Shown here in pieces: positions 25,128 through 34,023 of a DNA stretch of 64,000 nt. Every line of letters begins with the position of its first letter. Position 1 is the first letter of the stretch. The translations under genes were made by a program, and so were the position numbers. The stretch covers positions 1-64,000 of the forward strand of contig JACRCO010000001.1 of NCBI GenBank assembly GCA_016218975.1, read 5' to 3'. A model generated the notes under the pieces. The model worked only from the letters and a program-made list of their open reading frames with translations. It was not told the DNA's origin and made no database searches. Source of the DNA: Deltaproteobacteria bacterium (GTDB lineage Bacteria > Desulfobacterota > Deferrimicrobia > Deferrimicrobiales > Deferrimicrobiaceae).

Positions 25128-26327
25128 ATGATGAAACTGGCAGGCAGAGTGAAGAAGATCAAGCCCTCCCCGACGCTGGCGATCACGAGCAAGGCGAAGG
25201 CGATGAAGGCGCAGGGGATCGACGTGGTCGGCTTCGGCGCGGGCGAGCCGGATTTCGACACCCCGGTTCACATCAAGGAAGTCGCGAAGCAGGCGCTGGA
25301 CGCGGGATACACGAAATACACCCCCGTTCCCGGCTCGCCGGAGCTGAAGGACGCGATCATCGCGAAATTGAAGCGCGACAACGGGCTCGAATACAAGCGC
25401 GAGAACATCATCGTGTCCCTGGGAGCCAAGCATTCCATCTACAACGTGGCGCAGGCCTTCTTCGACAAGGGCGACGAAATCATCGTCCCCGCCCCGTACT
25501 GGGTCTCATACCCGGACATCGCGCTCCTGGCGGGCGCCACGCCGGTGATCGTCGAGACGGCGCAGAAAAACGGCTTCCGGATGACCGCCGCGCAGCTCGA
25601 CAAGGCCATAACGCCGAAGACCAAGTGCGTGGTCCTCAACAGCCCCTCCAACCCTACGGGATCGGCCTATTCGAAGGAGGACCTGGCGAAGCTTGCGAAA
25701 GTGATCGTCAAGCGGAACGTGACCGTCCTTTCCGACGAGATCTACGAAAAGCTCGTCTACGACGGGTTCGAATTCGCGAGCATCGCCTCGCTGGGCGAGG
25801 AAATCAAGAAGCGCACGATCGTCGTCAACGGCCTGTCGAAGGCGTTTTCGATGACGGGATGGCGGATCGGCTACGTCGCGGCGGACAAGGACCTGGTCGC
25901 GGCAATGAACAACATACAGAGCCAGAGCACGTCGAATCCCGTCTCCTTCTGCGACAAGGCTGCGATCACCGCGCTCAACGGCCCGCAGGACTTCATGAAG
26001 GAGTGGGTGGCCGAGTTCGACAAGCGGCGCCGCTACATCGTGGACAGGCTGAACAACATCCCCGGCGTCTCCTGCCTGCTTCCGCAGGGCGCATTTTACG
26101 TCTTCCCGAACTTCTCCAAGGTATACGGGAAGAAGACGCCGTCGGGGAAGAAGATCGAAAACTCGTCCGACCTGGCCGCGTACCTGCTGGAAGAGCACAA
26201 GGTCGCGTCGGTCCCGGGCGTTGCGTTCGGCGAGGACGCCTGCCAGCGCCTCTCTTATGCGACCTCGATGGCCAACATCGTAAAGGGCATCGACCGCATC
26301 GAGTCCGCCGTCAAGGCCCTCAAATAA
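25128..26327 (+). CDS. Class I pyridoxal-phosphate aminotransferase (aspartate aminotransferase type)
   Basis: 399 aa. Subgroup I-gamma aspartate or aspartate/prephenate aminotransferase. Key elements: FGAGEPDFDTPVHIKEVA at the N-terminus, YTPVPGSPELKDAI, the cofactor-contacting NSPSNPTGSAYSKED, LSDEIYEKLVYDG, and the Schiff-base lysine in NGLSKAFSMTGWRIGYVA. It interconverts aspartate and oxaloacetate with glutamate/2-oxoglutarate; prephenate use cannot be judged. The chosen ATG at 25128 has GGAAAGGAG about 6 nt upstream. The upstream ATG at 25083 lies inside the palindromic element and is rejected. Confidence 0.93.
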   Translation: MMKLAGRVKKIKPSPTLAITSKAKAMKAQGIDVVGFGAGEPDFDTPVHIKEVAKQALDAGYTKYTPVPGSPELKDAIIAKLKRDNGLEYKRENIIVSLGAKHSIYNVAQAFFDKGDEIIVPAPYWVSYPDIALLAGATPVIVETAQKNGFRMTAAQLDKAITPKTKCVVLNSPSNPTGSAYSKEDLAKLAKVIVKRNVTVLSDEIYEKLVYDGFEFASIASLGEEIKKRTIVVNGLSKAFSMTGWRIGYVAADKDLVAAMNNIQSQSTSNPVSFCDKAAITALNGPQDFMKEWVAEFDKRRRYIVDRLNNIPGVSCLLPQGAFYVFPNFSKVYGKKTPSGKKIENSSDLAAYLLEEHKVASVPGVAFGEDACQRLSYATSMANIVKGIDRIESAVKALK

Positions 26328-26395
26328 CCCGAGGGAAGAAAAAAAACGGGCAGGAATGTGGCCGGATGCCCTGTAGGCGAGCCGCCGAGACGGGG

Positions 26396-26506
26396 TGCCC
26401 CTGCGGGGGCGTCGAGCGACGAAGTGGGAGCCATGGATGGCGGAGCGAGGAGCTCGCGAGCCGCAGCCCGGCCATGGACGGCCGGGCAAGGCGTCCCCCG
26501 CGAGGG
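26396..26506. repeat. GC-rich hairpin cluster with CCATGGA loops
   Basis: The 251-bp gap between the aminotransferase and Nudix genes has no gene but many hairpins: GCCCC/GGGGC (26398-26410), GCCATGGATGGC (26430-26441), CCCGGCC-ATGGAC-GGCCGGG (26467-26486, 7-bp stem) and CCCC-GCGA-GGGG (about 26493-26505). The CCATGGA(T/C) cores match those at 215-275 and 49910-50014, so this is one family of REP-like extragenic elements. It sits between a plus-strand and a minus-strand gene that converge, where it could act as a bidirectional RNA 3' end. Confidence 0.65.
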
Positions 26507-26578
26507 GTACCCCGTGAGGCGCACGAGCCAGCGGTGAGGTATCCGACTACGGCGGGGCCAATACCTTGACTTGTGAGG

Positions 26579-27001
26579 TTACAGCGGCCGCTCCCCGGTC
26601 TTCCTGAACCTGAAATAATCCGCCAGTATCTGCGCGTGGTCGAAGGCAATGGGTGAGGGCAGGTCGCGCTCCCCGAACAGGCGGGCCTCCGCGGCGTCGT
26701 CGCCTCCTAAAGGCAATCCTTCCGCTTTGGCGATGTAAACGGTCGATATCGTGTGCTTTCTTTTGTCGCGAGCGGGGTCCGAATAAACTCCCAGCAATGC
26801 GGTCAGCTTCACATGGAGCCCCGTCTCTTCCATCGCTTCCCGGACTGCTGCCTGAGGTGCCGTTTCTCCGGCGTCGATGAACCCTCCCGGGAGCGCCCAT
26901 CCCGCCGGGGGATATTTTCGCCGAACCAGGATGATGCGGCCTCCTACTTCGATGATGACGTCTACTGTCGGAACGGGTGGGGATGGCGTCACGGGAATCA
27001 C
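26579..27001 (-). CDS. Nudix hydrolase (MutT-like)
   Basis: 140 aa. The Nudix box is complete: [23 protein letters not shown] matches GX5EX7REUXEEXGU. Nudix enzymes hydrolyse nucleoside diphosphates linked to other moieties. The N-terminal [28 protein letters not shown] resembles ADP-ribose or 8-oxo-dGTP-type hydrolases, but the substrate cannot be told from sequence. It is a single minus-strand gene, divergent from the LysE-family gene 68 bases away. Confidence 0.88.
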   Translation of the reverse strand: MIPVTPSPPVPTVDVIIEVGGRIILVRRKYPPAGWALPGGFIDAGETAPQAAVREAMEETGLHVKLTALLGVYSDPARDKRKHTISTVYIAKAEGLPLGGDDAAEARLFGERDLPSPIAFDHAQILADYFRFRKTGERPL

Positions 27002-27053
27002 CTCGAATCGGGCAGCAAATGCTGCGATAGTGAACGGACGAACGCCGGATTTG

Positions 27054-27062
27054 TGCTATAAA
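27054..27062 (+). promoter_or_regulatory. Extended -10 promoter immediately before the LysE-family gene
   Basis: TGCTATAAA at 27054-27062 is an extended -10 element. Its expected start point, 6-8 nt downstream, falls on or just before the ATG at 27070, and no Shine-Dalgarno sequence precedes that ATG. The message may therefore be leaderless. The -35 region is weak. Confidence 0.45.
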
Positions 27063-27069
27063 ATTTTAT

Positions 27070-27744
27070 ATGAATTTCGCCGATCCCGCCGCTATCTTCG
27101 TCTCCTCGTTCATCATCGGCCTCTCCGGCGCTATGATGCCCGGGCCGCTGCTCGTATGCACGGTACGTGACACCACCCGCCGCGGCTTCGTTGCCGCGCC
27201 GTTGCTGGTGCTTGGGCACGGCATCCTGGAACTGGCGCTCGTTGCGCTTCTGCTGTTGGGGATCGCGGAGTGGCTGAAAGGGGATATCGCAACCATCGTA
27301 ATAGCCCTGGCAGGATGCGCGGCGCTGTTCCGGATGGCTTACGGGATGGCGCGGGAAGTCCGCACCCTGCGGTTCGATATCTCCGGCGGCACGGAGACGG
27401 AACCGGCTTACGGCGGGGCTCAGGCGTGGTGGCGTCCGGTCGCCGACGGAATCCTGGCCTCCATCAGCAATCCCTATTGGTCCCTGTGGTGGGTGACGAT
27501 CGGCCTCGGCTATCTCGCCGTTTCCAGCGTGCATGGGATCTCCGGCGTCGTGTTCTTCTTCACCGGTCACATCCTCTCCGACGCCGCCTGGTTCATGTTC
27601 GTCGGATCCGCGGTCTCCGTGGGGCGAGGCAGGTTCACCGACCGTATCTACCGCGGTATCGTGGGCGTCTGCGCCGGTTTTCTCTTCTTCTTCGCCGTCT
27701 CGTTCGGGTACTTCGGAATGTCGAAGCTTCTCCGCATGTTGTGA
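27070..27744 (+). CDS. LysE/RhtB-family transporter
   Basis: 224 aa, very hydrophobic, with about six membrane segments. It opens with the family signature FIIGLSGAMMPGPLLVCTVRDTTRRGF (the GxxPGP motif of LysE exporters). Later helices include LLVLGHGILELALVALLLLGI and a conserved SISNPYWSLWWVTIGLGY. The family exports amino acids or related small molecules across the inner membrane; the substrate is unknown. The ATG has no ribosome-binding site and follows a -10 element by 7 bases. It is followed after 29 bases by the sugar-nucleotidyltransferase fusion. Confidence 0.85.
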   Translation: MNFADPAAIFVSSFIIGLSGAMMPGPLLVCTVRDTTRRGFVAAPLLVLGHGILELALVALLLLGIAEWLKGDIATIVIALAGCAALFRMAYGMAREVRTLRFDISGGTETEPAYGGAQAWWRPVADGILASISNPYWSLWWVTIGLGYLAVSSVHGISGVVFFFTGHILSDAAWFMFVGSAVSVGRGRFTDRIYRGIVGVCAGFLFFFAVSFGYFGMSKLLRML

Positions 27745-27773
27745 GCCGGATTCCGTCGGAAGGAGGCCAGACC

Positions 27774-30272
27774 ATGAAAGCTGTCGTGATGGCCGGTGGG
27801 TTCGGAACGAGGCTGCGCCCGCTCACGGAAAAGCTGCCCAAACCCATGGCTTACGTGGCGAACCGCCCGATGATGGAGCACGTGGTGCGGCTCCTCGGGA
27901 AAGAAGGGATCCACGACCTCGAGGTTCTGCTCTACTTCTACCCGGAAAAGATTATGGATCATTTCGGGGACGGCTCGAATTGGGGGATGAGGATCAATTA
28001 CATCGGGGCGGAGGCCGACTACGGGACCGCGGGAGCGGTGAAACTGACCGAGGAGCGGATGGACGGCACGTTCCTTGTGATCAGCGCCGACATCATCACC
28101 GATTTCGACCTTTCGAAGGCTTTCGATTTCCACCGGGAGAACCGCGCCGCCGCGACGATGGTCCTCACGCGGGTGCCCAACCCCCTCCAGTACGGGATCG
28201 TCCTCACCGAGACGGACGGCAGGATCGTCCGGTTCCTCGAAAAGCCCTCCTGGGGGGAAGTGTTCTCGGACACGATCAACACGGGCATCTACATCCTCGA
28301 GCCCGAGGTGCTTTCGCTCATTCCCGCGAAGAAGAACTTCGATTTCAGCAAGAACCTGTTTCCCGCGATGCTTTCGCGCGGAGACCGCCTGTTCGGGTAC
28401 ATAGCCGAAGGGTACTGGAAGGACGTGGGGAACCTTTCCGAGTACCTGAACGTGCACCTGGACATCCTGGCGGGGAAGGCGGCGATCGAACTGGACGGCA
28501 AGAAAGTGGGGGCGGGAAACGTCTGGATCGGTGCTAACACCCACGTCGATTACACCGCCGAGCTGAAAAACGTCCTGCTCGGGGAAGGGTGCACGGTCGG
28601 GGGCGGAGTCGTGGCGGAAAACTCGATGCTGGGGGACGGGTGCATCGTGGAGGACGGCGCCGTCATCCAGTCGTCGGTCGTTTGGCCGCGGACGGTTATC
28701 CACAAGGGAGTGCGCCTGCTCGAGAACATCGTCGGCGCCGATTGCGAGATACGCGGCGGCGCGTTCCTCGCCGAGCGGGCGGTCGTGAGCGACCACTGCC
28801 GGATCGGGACCGGGGCTGTCGTGAAGGCGAACGTGAAGGTTTGGCCGCACAAGGTGGTGGAGGACGGCGCGGTCCTGTCTTCTTCGCTGATCTGGGGAGA
28901 GAAGTGGGCCCGATCCCTGTTCGGCGCATACGGCATCTACGGATTGGCCAACCTGGAGATCTCGCCGGAGTTCGCGGCCAAGCTGGGCGCCGCCTACGCC
29001 GCAACATTCGGCAGGAAGGTGGTCCTCTCCACCAGCCGGGACAGCCACAAGGCTTCGCGGATGATCAACCGGGCAATAATGACGGGGATGCTTTCCGTAG
29101 GCGTCGACGTCCACGACTACGGCGTGACGCCGCTTCCCGTGGTGCGGTTCCTCGCGCGCAGCCACCGGGACGAGCGAGGGGGCGTGCACACCCGGAAGAG
29201 CCCGTTCAACCCGAAGTTCATCGACCTCAAATTCTTCGACGACACGGGGCTGGACCTTTCGATGGGGATCGAGAAGAACATCGAATCCCTTTTCTTCCGG
29301 GAAGACTTCGTGCGCGCGGAAATCGAGGAGACCGGCCAGATCTCTTTCCCCGTGGGCGGGTTCGATACCTACGTCGACGGATTCGTGAAGTCCGTCGAAG
29401 CGAAGGCGATCCGGAGCCGTGGTTTCAACGTCGTCATCGACTATTCCTACGGCGGATCCGCGCTGATCTTCCCGCGCATCCTGGGGCAGTTGGGCGTGGA
29501 GACGGTGGCCCTGAACGCCATGCTGGACCCGAACAAGATCACCAGGACGCAGGAGGAGTTCGAAAAGGGCCTCCATCACCTGTCGGCCATCGCACGTTCG
29601 CTCTCCGCCGACTTCGGGGTTATGCTCGACACGGGAGGGGAGAAGATCTTCCTGATCGACGAGAAAGGCGCCGTCCTGCCGGACTGGGTGGCGATCCAGG
29701 TCTTCACCCTGCTTGTCTGCCGCCAGAGCCGAAAGGGGCTTGTGGGGGTTCCCGTGACCGCATCCCGGAACGTCGAAAAGATCGCGGGGAAGTTTGGTAT
29801 GGACGTGGTTCGCACCAGGACCCTCCCGCGCTCCCAGATGGAAACGGCCGCGCGTGAAGGAGTGGTGTTCGTGGGAGACGGCAGCGGGGGATGCGTGTTC
29901 CCGAGGTTCCAGCCCGCTTTCGACGGGATGTTCGGGATCGTAAAGCTCATGGAACTGCTTGCCGGCGAGGACCGCGCTCTGTCCGACGTCCTCCGCGAGA
30001 TCCCCCCCACGGCGTTCGTCCAGAAGAAGATCCCCTGCGCCTGGGAGAACAAGGGCGCACTGATGCGTTTCCTGGCGACCCATGCCAAGGGGAAGCCGAG
30101 CCAGTTCGTCGACGGTGTGAAGATTTTCCACGGGGAAGACTGGGTGCTCATCTACCCGAGCCAGGACGAGGCCTACTTCCACCTGTGCGTCGAAGCGGAA
30201 GCGCGGAAGACCGCCGAGGAGCTCGCCGCACATTACACCGAACTGTTCAACACCTGGAGCGCGAAACTGTGA
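27774..30272 (+). CDS. Fusion of sugar-1-phosphate nucleotidyltransferase and degenerate phosphomannomutase-like domain
   Basis: 832 aa. Residues 1-230 are a nucleotidyltransferase: MAGGFGTRLRPLTEKLPKPM at the N-terminus, ISADIITDFDL, and FLEKPSWGEVFSDTINTGIY. Residues 250-370 are left-handed beta-helix repeats. From about 385 a phosphohexomutase-like region follows. Its usual motifs are altered: the phosphoserine loop reads GGVHTRKSPFNP (normally TASHNP), and the metal loop reads LDTGGEK (normally DGDGDR). It probably makes a nucleoside-diphosphate sugar for envelope polysaccharide; the mutase half may be regulatory. The start ATG 27774 has AAGGAGG about 7 nt upstream; a longer open frame reaches back into the LysE-family gene and is not used. 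Confidence 0.85.
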   Translation: MKAVVMAGGFGTRLRPLTEKLPKPMAYVANRPMMEHVVRLLGKEGIHDLEVLLYFYPEKIMDHFGDGSNWGMRINYIGAEADYGTAGAVKLTEERMDGTFLVISADIITDFDLSKAFDFHRENRAAATMVLTRVPNPLQYGIVLTETDGRIVRFLEKPSWGEVFSDTINTGIYILEPEVLSLIPAKKNFDFSKNLFPAMLSRGDRLFGYIAEGYWKDVGNLSEYLNVHLDILAGKAAIELDGKKVGAGNVWIGANTHVDYTAELKNVLLGEGCTVGGGVVAENSMLGDGCIVEDGAVIQSSVVWPRTVIHKGVRLLENIVGADCEIRGGAFLAERAVVSDHCRIGTGAVVKANVKVWPHKVVEDGAVLSSSLIWGEKWARSLFGAYGIYGLANLEISPEFAAKLGAAYAATFGRKVVLSTSRDSHKASRMINRAIMTGMLSVGVDVHDYGVTPLPVVRFLARSHRDERGGVHTRKSPFNPKFIDLKFFDDTGLDLSMGIEKNIESLFFREDFVRAEIEETGQISFPVGGFDTYVDGFVKSVEAKAIRSRGFNVVIDYSYGGSALIFPRILGQLGVETVALNAMLDPNKITRTQEEFEKGLHHLSAIARSLSADFGVMLDTGGEKIFLIDEKGAVLPDWVAIQVFTLLVCRQSRKGLVGVPVTASRNVEKIAGKFGMDVVRTRTLPRSQMETAAREGVVFVGDGSGGCVFPRFQPAFDGMFGIVKLMELLAGEDRALSDVLREIPPTAFVQKKIPCAWENKGALMRFLATHAKGKPSQFVDGVKIFHGEDWVLIYPSQDEAYFHLCVEAEARKTAEELAAHYTELFNTWSAKL

Positions 30273-30916
30273 AAGGAAGCGATCCGTTCCGGGTGCACGT
30301 ATTGGAGGTCGGGCCGCTCGCCGTCAACTGCTACCTTCTCGAACACGTGCCGTCGCGGAAGGCGGCGGTGATCGACCCGGGCGACGACGGGCCTTCGATC
30401 CTCTCGCGGATCGGGGAGCTCGGGCTTGCGGTGGACAAGATCCTGCTGACGCACGGCCATTTCGACCACGTGGGCGCGGTGGCGATCCTGAAGGAAAAAA
30501 CCGGAGCGGGGGTATATCTTCACGAGGCGGACGTTGCGAGGATGAAGTCCGCGAGGCGGCAGGGGCTCATGTTCGGACTGTGGGTGACGGACCCGCCTCC
30601 GCCCGACGTGCTCGTGGCCGACGGCGGCAGGGTCCCTTTCGCCGATGGGGAGCTAAGGGTGGCGCACACGCCTGGGCACACACCCGGTTGCGTATCCTAC
30701 ATAATGAAAAACATGGCATTCGTCGGAGACCTTATTTTCGCGGGGTCTATCGGCAGGACCGACCTGCCCGGGGGAGACTACGACACGTTGATCGCAGCGG
30801 TGAGAGAGAAGATCTTCGTTCTCCCCGACGACACGGTGCTGTTCCCGGGCCACGGGCCGGCGACGACCGTGGGCGAGGAGAAGCGGTCCAATCCATTTTT
30901 CACGGGGGGCTGGTAG
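30269..30916 (+). CDS. Metallo-beta-lactamase-fold hydrolase (glyoxalase II-like)
   Basis: 215 aa from a GTG that overlaps the upstream stop (GTGA). The metal-binding THGHFDHVG (HxHxDH) is followed by HTPGHTPGC, then VGDLIFAGSIGRTDLPGGD and PGHGPATTVGEE, giving the full set of zinc ligands. The short form resembles YcbL-type single-domain glyoxalase II enzymes and other thioester hydrolases; the substrate is unproven. It sits between the sugar-nucleotidyltransferase fusion and coaBC in a tight run. Confidence 0.88.
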   Translation: MKGSDPFRVHVLEVGPLAVNCYLLEHVPSRKAAVIDPGDDGPSILSRIGELGLAVDKILLTHGHFDHVGAVAILKEKTGAGVYLHEADVARMKSARRQGLMFGLWVTDPPPPDVLVADGGRVPFADGELRVAHTPGHTPGCVSYIMKNMAFVGDLIFAGSIGRTDLPGGDYDTLIAAVREKIFVLPDDTVLFPGHGPATTVGEEKRSNPFFTGGW

Positions 30917-30918
30917 CG

Positions 30919-32121
30919 ATGGGCATTTTCTCCGGCAAGGAGATCGTCCTTGGAGTTACCGGCGGGATCGCCGCCTACAAGGCCTGCGAGATCGTCCGGG
31001 AGCTCCGCAAGGACTCGGCGAACGTGCATGTAATCCTCACGCAGTCGGGGGCGCAGTTCATAACCCCGCTGACGCTCCAGACGTTGTCGAAGAATCCGGT
31101 CGTCATGGACATGTTCAACCTGATCTCGGAGTCGGAGATCGGGCATATTTCGCTTGCGCAGAGGGCTCACCTGCTGATGATCGCTCCGGCCACGGCGAAC
31201 ATCATCGGAAAGGTACGCGGCGGAATCGCGGACGACATGCTGTCGACGGTGGTCATGGCGGCCACGGCTCCGGTGCTGTTCGCCCCGGCCATGAACACGC
31301 AGATGTACGCCTCCGCGGCGGTGCGGGAGAACATAGGGACGCTCAAGGACAGGGGATTCCACTTCGTGGAGCCGGACGAAGGAGAGCTCGCCTGCGGCAC
31401 GGTGGGACCCGGACGGCTTGCCGATGTGGGAAAGATCCTGGAGATGGCGCGCATCGTCCTTACGGAAAAGCCCCTGGGGGGAAAGAGGGTGGTCGTCAGC
31501 GCCGGGCCGACGGCGGAATCCCTCGACCCGGTCCGCTTCGTCTCGAACCGCTCTTCGGGGAAGATGGGTTTCGCCATGGCGCGAGCCGCCTGCCGCATGG
31601 GCGCGCAGGTCACGCTGGTCTCGGGGCCGACGGCCCTGCCCGATCCTCCCTTTATTTCGACGGTACGGGTTCGCACGGCGGAGGAGATGTTCAAGGCCGT
31701 CTCCCGCGTTTCCGAAAACGCCGACGTCGTGGTGATGTGCGCGGCTGTCGCCGATTTCAAGGCGAAAAAGGCCGCCGGCGCGAAAATAAAAAAGGAGGAT
31801 TTCGACTACAAGGTCGAGCTTTCCCCCACGGTGGACATCCTGGAGACGCTCGGAAAGAACAAGGGAAAGAAGATACTGGTCGGGTTCGCGGCGGAGACGG
31901 ACGATCTCGCCCGCAACGCGCGGGAAAAGATGCGGCGAAAGAACCTGGACGCCATCGTCGCCAACGACGTTTCCCGGGCCGACATCGGGTTCGAATCGGA
32001 CGACAACGAGGTGCGCATATTCTTCCCCGACGGAGAGATCCGCGAGCTGCCGCTGGCCACGAAGGACGGCATCGCGGCGGGAGTCTGGCTGGCTCTCAAC
32101 GGGAAGATGTTCCGCAAATGA
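30919..32121 (+). CDS. coaBC: Bifunctional phosphopantothenoylcysteine decarboxylase / phosphopantothenate-cysteine ligase
   Basis: 400 aa. The N-terminal flavin-dependent decarboxylase half (CoaC) has VTGGIAAYKACEIVREL, the active-site histidine in IGHISLAQRAHLL, PATANIIGKVRGGIADDMLS, the FAPAMNTQMY motif and a cysteine in GELACGTVGPGRLAD. The C-terminal synthetase half (CoaB) has VVVSAGPTAESLDPVRFVSNRSSGKMG and FAAETDDLARNAREKM. Together they make 4'-phosphopantetheine for CoA. It starts 2 bases after the MBL gene and overlaps the uracil-DNA glycosylase gene by ATGA. Confidence 0.95.
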   Translation: MGIFSGKEIVLGVTGGIAAYKACEIVRELRKDSANVHVILTQSGAQFITPLTLQTLSKNPVVMDMFNLISESEIGHISLAQRAHLLMIAPATANIIGKVRGGIADDMLSTVVMAATAPVLFAPAMNTQMYASAAVRENIGTLKDRGFHFVEPDEGELACGTVGPGRLADVGKILEMARIVLTEKPLGGKRVVVSAGPTAESLDPVRFVSNRSSGKMGFAMARAACRMGAQVTLVSGPTALPDPPFISTVRVRTAEEMFKAVSRVSENADVVVMCAAVADFKAKKAAGAKIKKEDFDYKVELSPTVDILETLGKNKGKKILVGFAAETDDLARNAREKMRRKNLDAIVANDVSRADIGFESDDNEVRIFFPDGEIRELPLATKDGIAAGVWLALNGKMFRK

Positions 32122-32828
32122 GCGGGAAAATTTCAGCGAAAATGGTTGCCGCGTACCTGAAGGAGATCGGCGTCGACTTCATCCCGAAACCTGTGAGGTT
32201 GGCTGCACCGGCAACGCACCCGGATGTGCTGCCTTCGGAATCGGCCGGCGCCCACGTGTCGAAAACCTCCCCGACGGGGGAGGCGCTGGATGACATCAGG
32301 AGGGAACTGCTGGAGTGCGGCAGGTGTCCGTTGTGCGACGGGCGCCGCAACCTGGTCTTCGGCGTGGGCGATCCGCACGCGCGGCTCATGTTCGTGGGCG
32401 AAGGGCCGGGCCAGGAAGAAGACAGGCAGGGGGAGCCTTTCGTCGGAGCCGCCGGCAGGAGGCTCAACCAGTGGATCGCCCGCCTGGGGCTCGCGCGCAA
32501 GGACGTGTATATCGCGAACATCGTCAAGTGCCGTCCGCCCGACAACCGCGCCCCGCTGCCGGCGGAAGCCGCCGCCTGCATCCCTTTCCTGAAGCGCCAG
32601 ATCCGCGCGATCCGCCCTGATGTCCTTTGCGCGCTCGGCTCCGTCGCGATGCAGTACCTGCTCGACACGAACGAGAAGATCACGAGGGTTAGGGGGAAAT
32701 GGAGGCAGTTCGAGGGTATTCCCGTGCTCCCCACGTACCACCCGGCTTACATACTGCGCAACCAGACGCGTGAGTCGGAGGTTTTCGCCGATTTCGACCT
32801 TCTCGCGGAACGCCTCGTCCTGAAGTGA
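32118..32828 (+). CDS. Family 4 uracil-DNA glycosylase (iron-sulfur)
   Basis: 236 aa. Removes uracil from DNA. Motif A GEGPGQEEDRQGEPFVGAAG, the LxYIANIVKCRPPDNRAP block and the C-terminal PTYHPAYILRN match type 4 UDG. Cysteines for the 4Fe-4S cluster are visible in CGRCPLC and VKCRPP, with the fourth in this reading less certain. The first 55 residues before the catalytic domain are variable. It overlaps coaBC and is followed after 1 base by the methyltransferase gene. Confidence 0.9.
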   Translation: MSGKISAKMVAAYLKEIGVDFIPKPVRLAAPATHPDVLPSESAGAHVSKTSPTGEALDDIRRELLECGRCPLCDGRRNLVFGVGDPHARLMFVGEGPGQEEDRQGEPFVGAAGRRLNQWIARLGLARKDVYIANIVKCRPPDNRAPLPAEAAACIPFLKRQIRAIRPDVLCALGSVAMQYLLDTNEKITRVRGKWRQFEGIPVLPTYHPAYILRNQTRESEVFADFDLLAERLVLK

Positions 32829-32829
32829 A

Positions 32830-34023
32830 ATGAGCACGGGTCTTTCCGAAGTCCGGCTGAGCAGGAAGGGAGAGGAGCGCCTCCGCGGGGGCCATCTCTG
32901 GATCTTCGGCGACGACCTTCGCGATCTTCCCGCGGGGCTGCCTGCCGGCGCGTGGGTGCGGGTCTTATCAAGGGCGGGGGAACCGTTGGGGACGGGAACG
33001 CTGAACCTTGCCAGCCGCATCGCGCTTCGGCTGGTTTCGCGGGGAGAGGCGGCTCCGGACAAGGCATTCTTCCGCGGGCGCTTTTCCGAAGCGTGGCGCA
33101 GGCGGGTCGAGGCGGGCATGGGAGGGGAAACGGCGCTCCGGCTGGTCTACTCGGAAGGGGATTTCCTGCCGGGGCTGATAGTCGACCGCTACGGCTCGCT
33201 TCTCAGCGTACAGATCCTCACGGCGGGTATGGAGTCCGCCCGCGCGGAAATCGTCGAAACGCTCGTGGAGTCGTTTCCCTGCCGGCTCGTCTACGAACGG
33301 TCCGAAGGAGGCGGCAGGAAGCGCGAGGGGCTTCCTGCGCGAAAAGGACCGATTTACGGGGGAGGCGATCCCCGCGAGGAAACCACGATGGACGGGCTGC
33401 GGTTCCTCGTGGATGCCGAGGGCGGGCCGAAAACAGGCTTCTTCCTCGACCAGCGGGAGAACCGGCGGATCGTGCGGGGGATGGCGGCGGGGAGGCGGGT
33501 ACTGGACGGATTCTGCTCCACGGGCGGCTTCGGGATCTATGCGCTCGCGGGCGGCGCGAAGAGCGTCCTCGCGGTCGACGCCTCGGTTACCGCGGTGTCC
33601 GCCGCATGGGAGAACGCCAGGAGGAACGGATTGTCGGAGAGGTGGGAGGGAAAAGCGGCCGACCTGTTCGCGGAGCTGCGTGAGCTGGCATCCTCTTCGA
33701 TGCGGTTCGACATGGTCGTGCTCGATCCTCCGTCGTTCGCAAGGTCGCGAGAGGAGAGGGAAGGGGCGGTCAGGGGATACAAGGACATCAACCGGCTGGG
33801 GATCTCGCTTCTTGCGCCCGGCGGGCTCCTCGCGACGGCTTCTTGCACCCAGCTTGTCGATATGGCGAAATGGAAGGAGGCGCTAAGGGCGGCCGCCGCG
33901 GATGCGGGTGCGGACCTGGAACTCGCGGCTTCGGGCGGACAGCCCGCCGACCACCCGATCCTGCTCGGCGTGCCGGAAACCGAATACCTTAAGTTCGCCG
34001 TGTACCGGAAGAGGTCCTCGTGA
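32830..34023 (+). CDS. RlmI-type 23S rRNA (cytosine-5) methyltransferase family
   Basis: 397 aa. An N-terminal PUA-like domain ([23 protein letters not shown]) is followed by the Rossmann methyltransferase with the block [13 protein letters not shown], the SAM site [19 protein letters not shown], and the catalytic-site motif [12 protein letters not shown] with ASCTQLVDM near the end. Family members methylate 23S rRNA cytosines (RlmI) or act as RlmK-type enzymes; the exact target base is not determinable here. It overlaps the NfeD gene by 4 bases (GTGA). Confidence 0.85.
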   Translation: MSTGLSEVRLSRKGEERLRGGHLWIFGDDLRDLPAGLPAGAWVRVLSRAGEPLGTGTLNLASRIALRLVSRGEAAPDKAFFRGRFSEAWRRRVEAGMGGETALRLVYSEGDFLPGLIVDRYGSLLSVQILTAGMESARAEIVETLVESFPCRLVYERSEGGGRKREGLPARKGPIYGGGDPREETTMDGLRFLVDAEGGPKTGFFLDQRENRRIVRGMAAGRRVLDGFCSTGGFGIYALAGGAKSVLAVDASVTAVSAAWENARRNGLSERWEGKAADLFAELRELASSSMRFDMVVLDPPSFARSREEREGAVRGYKDINRLGISLLAPGGLLATASCTQLVDMAKWKEALRAAAADAGADLELAASGGQPADHPILLGVPETEYLKFAVYRKRSS

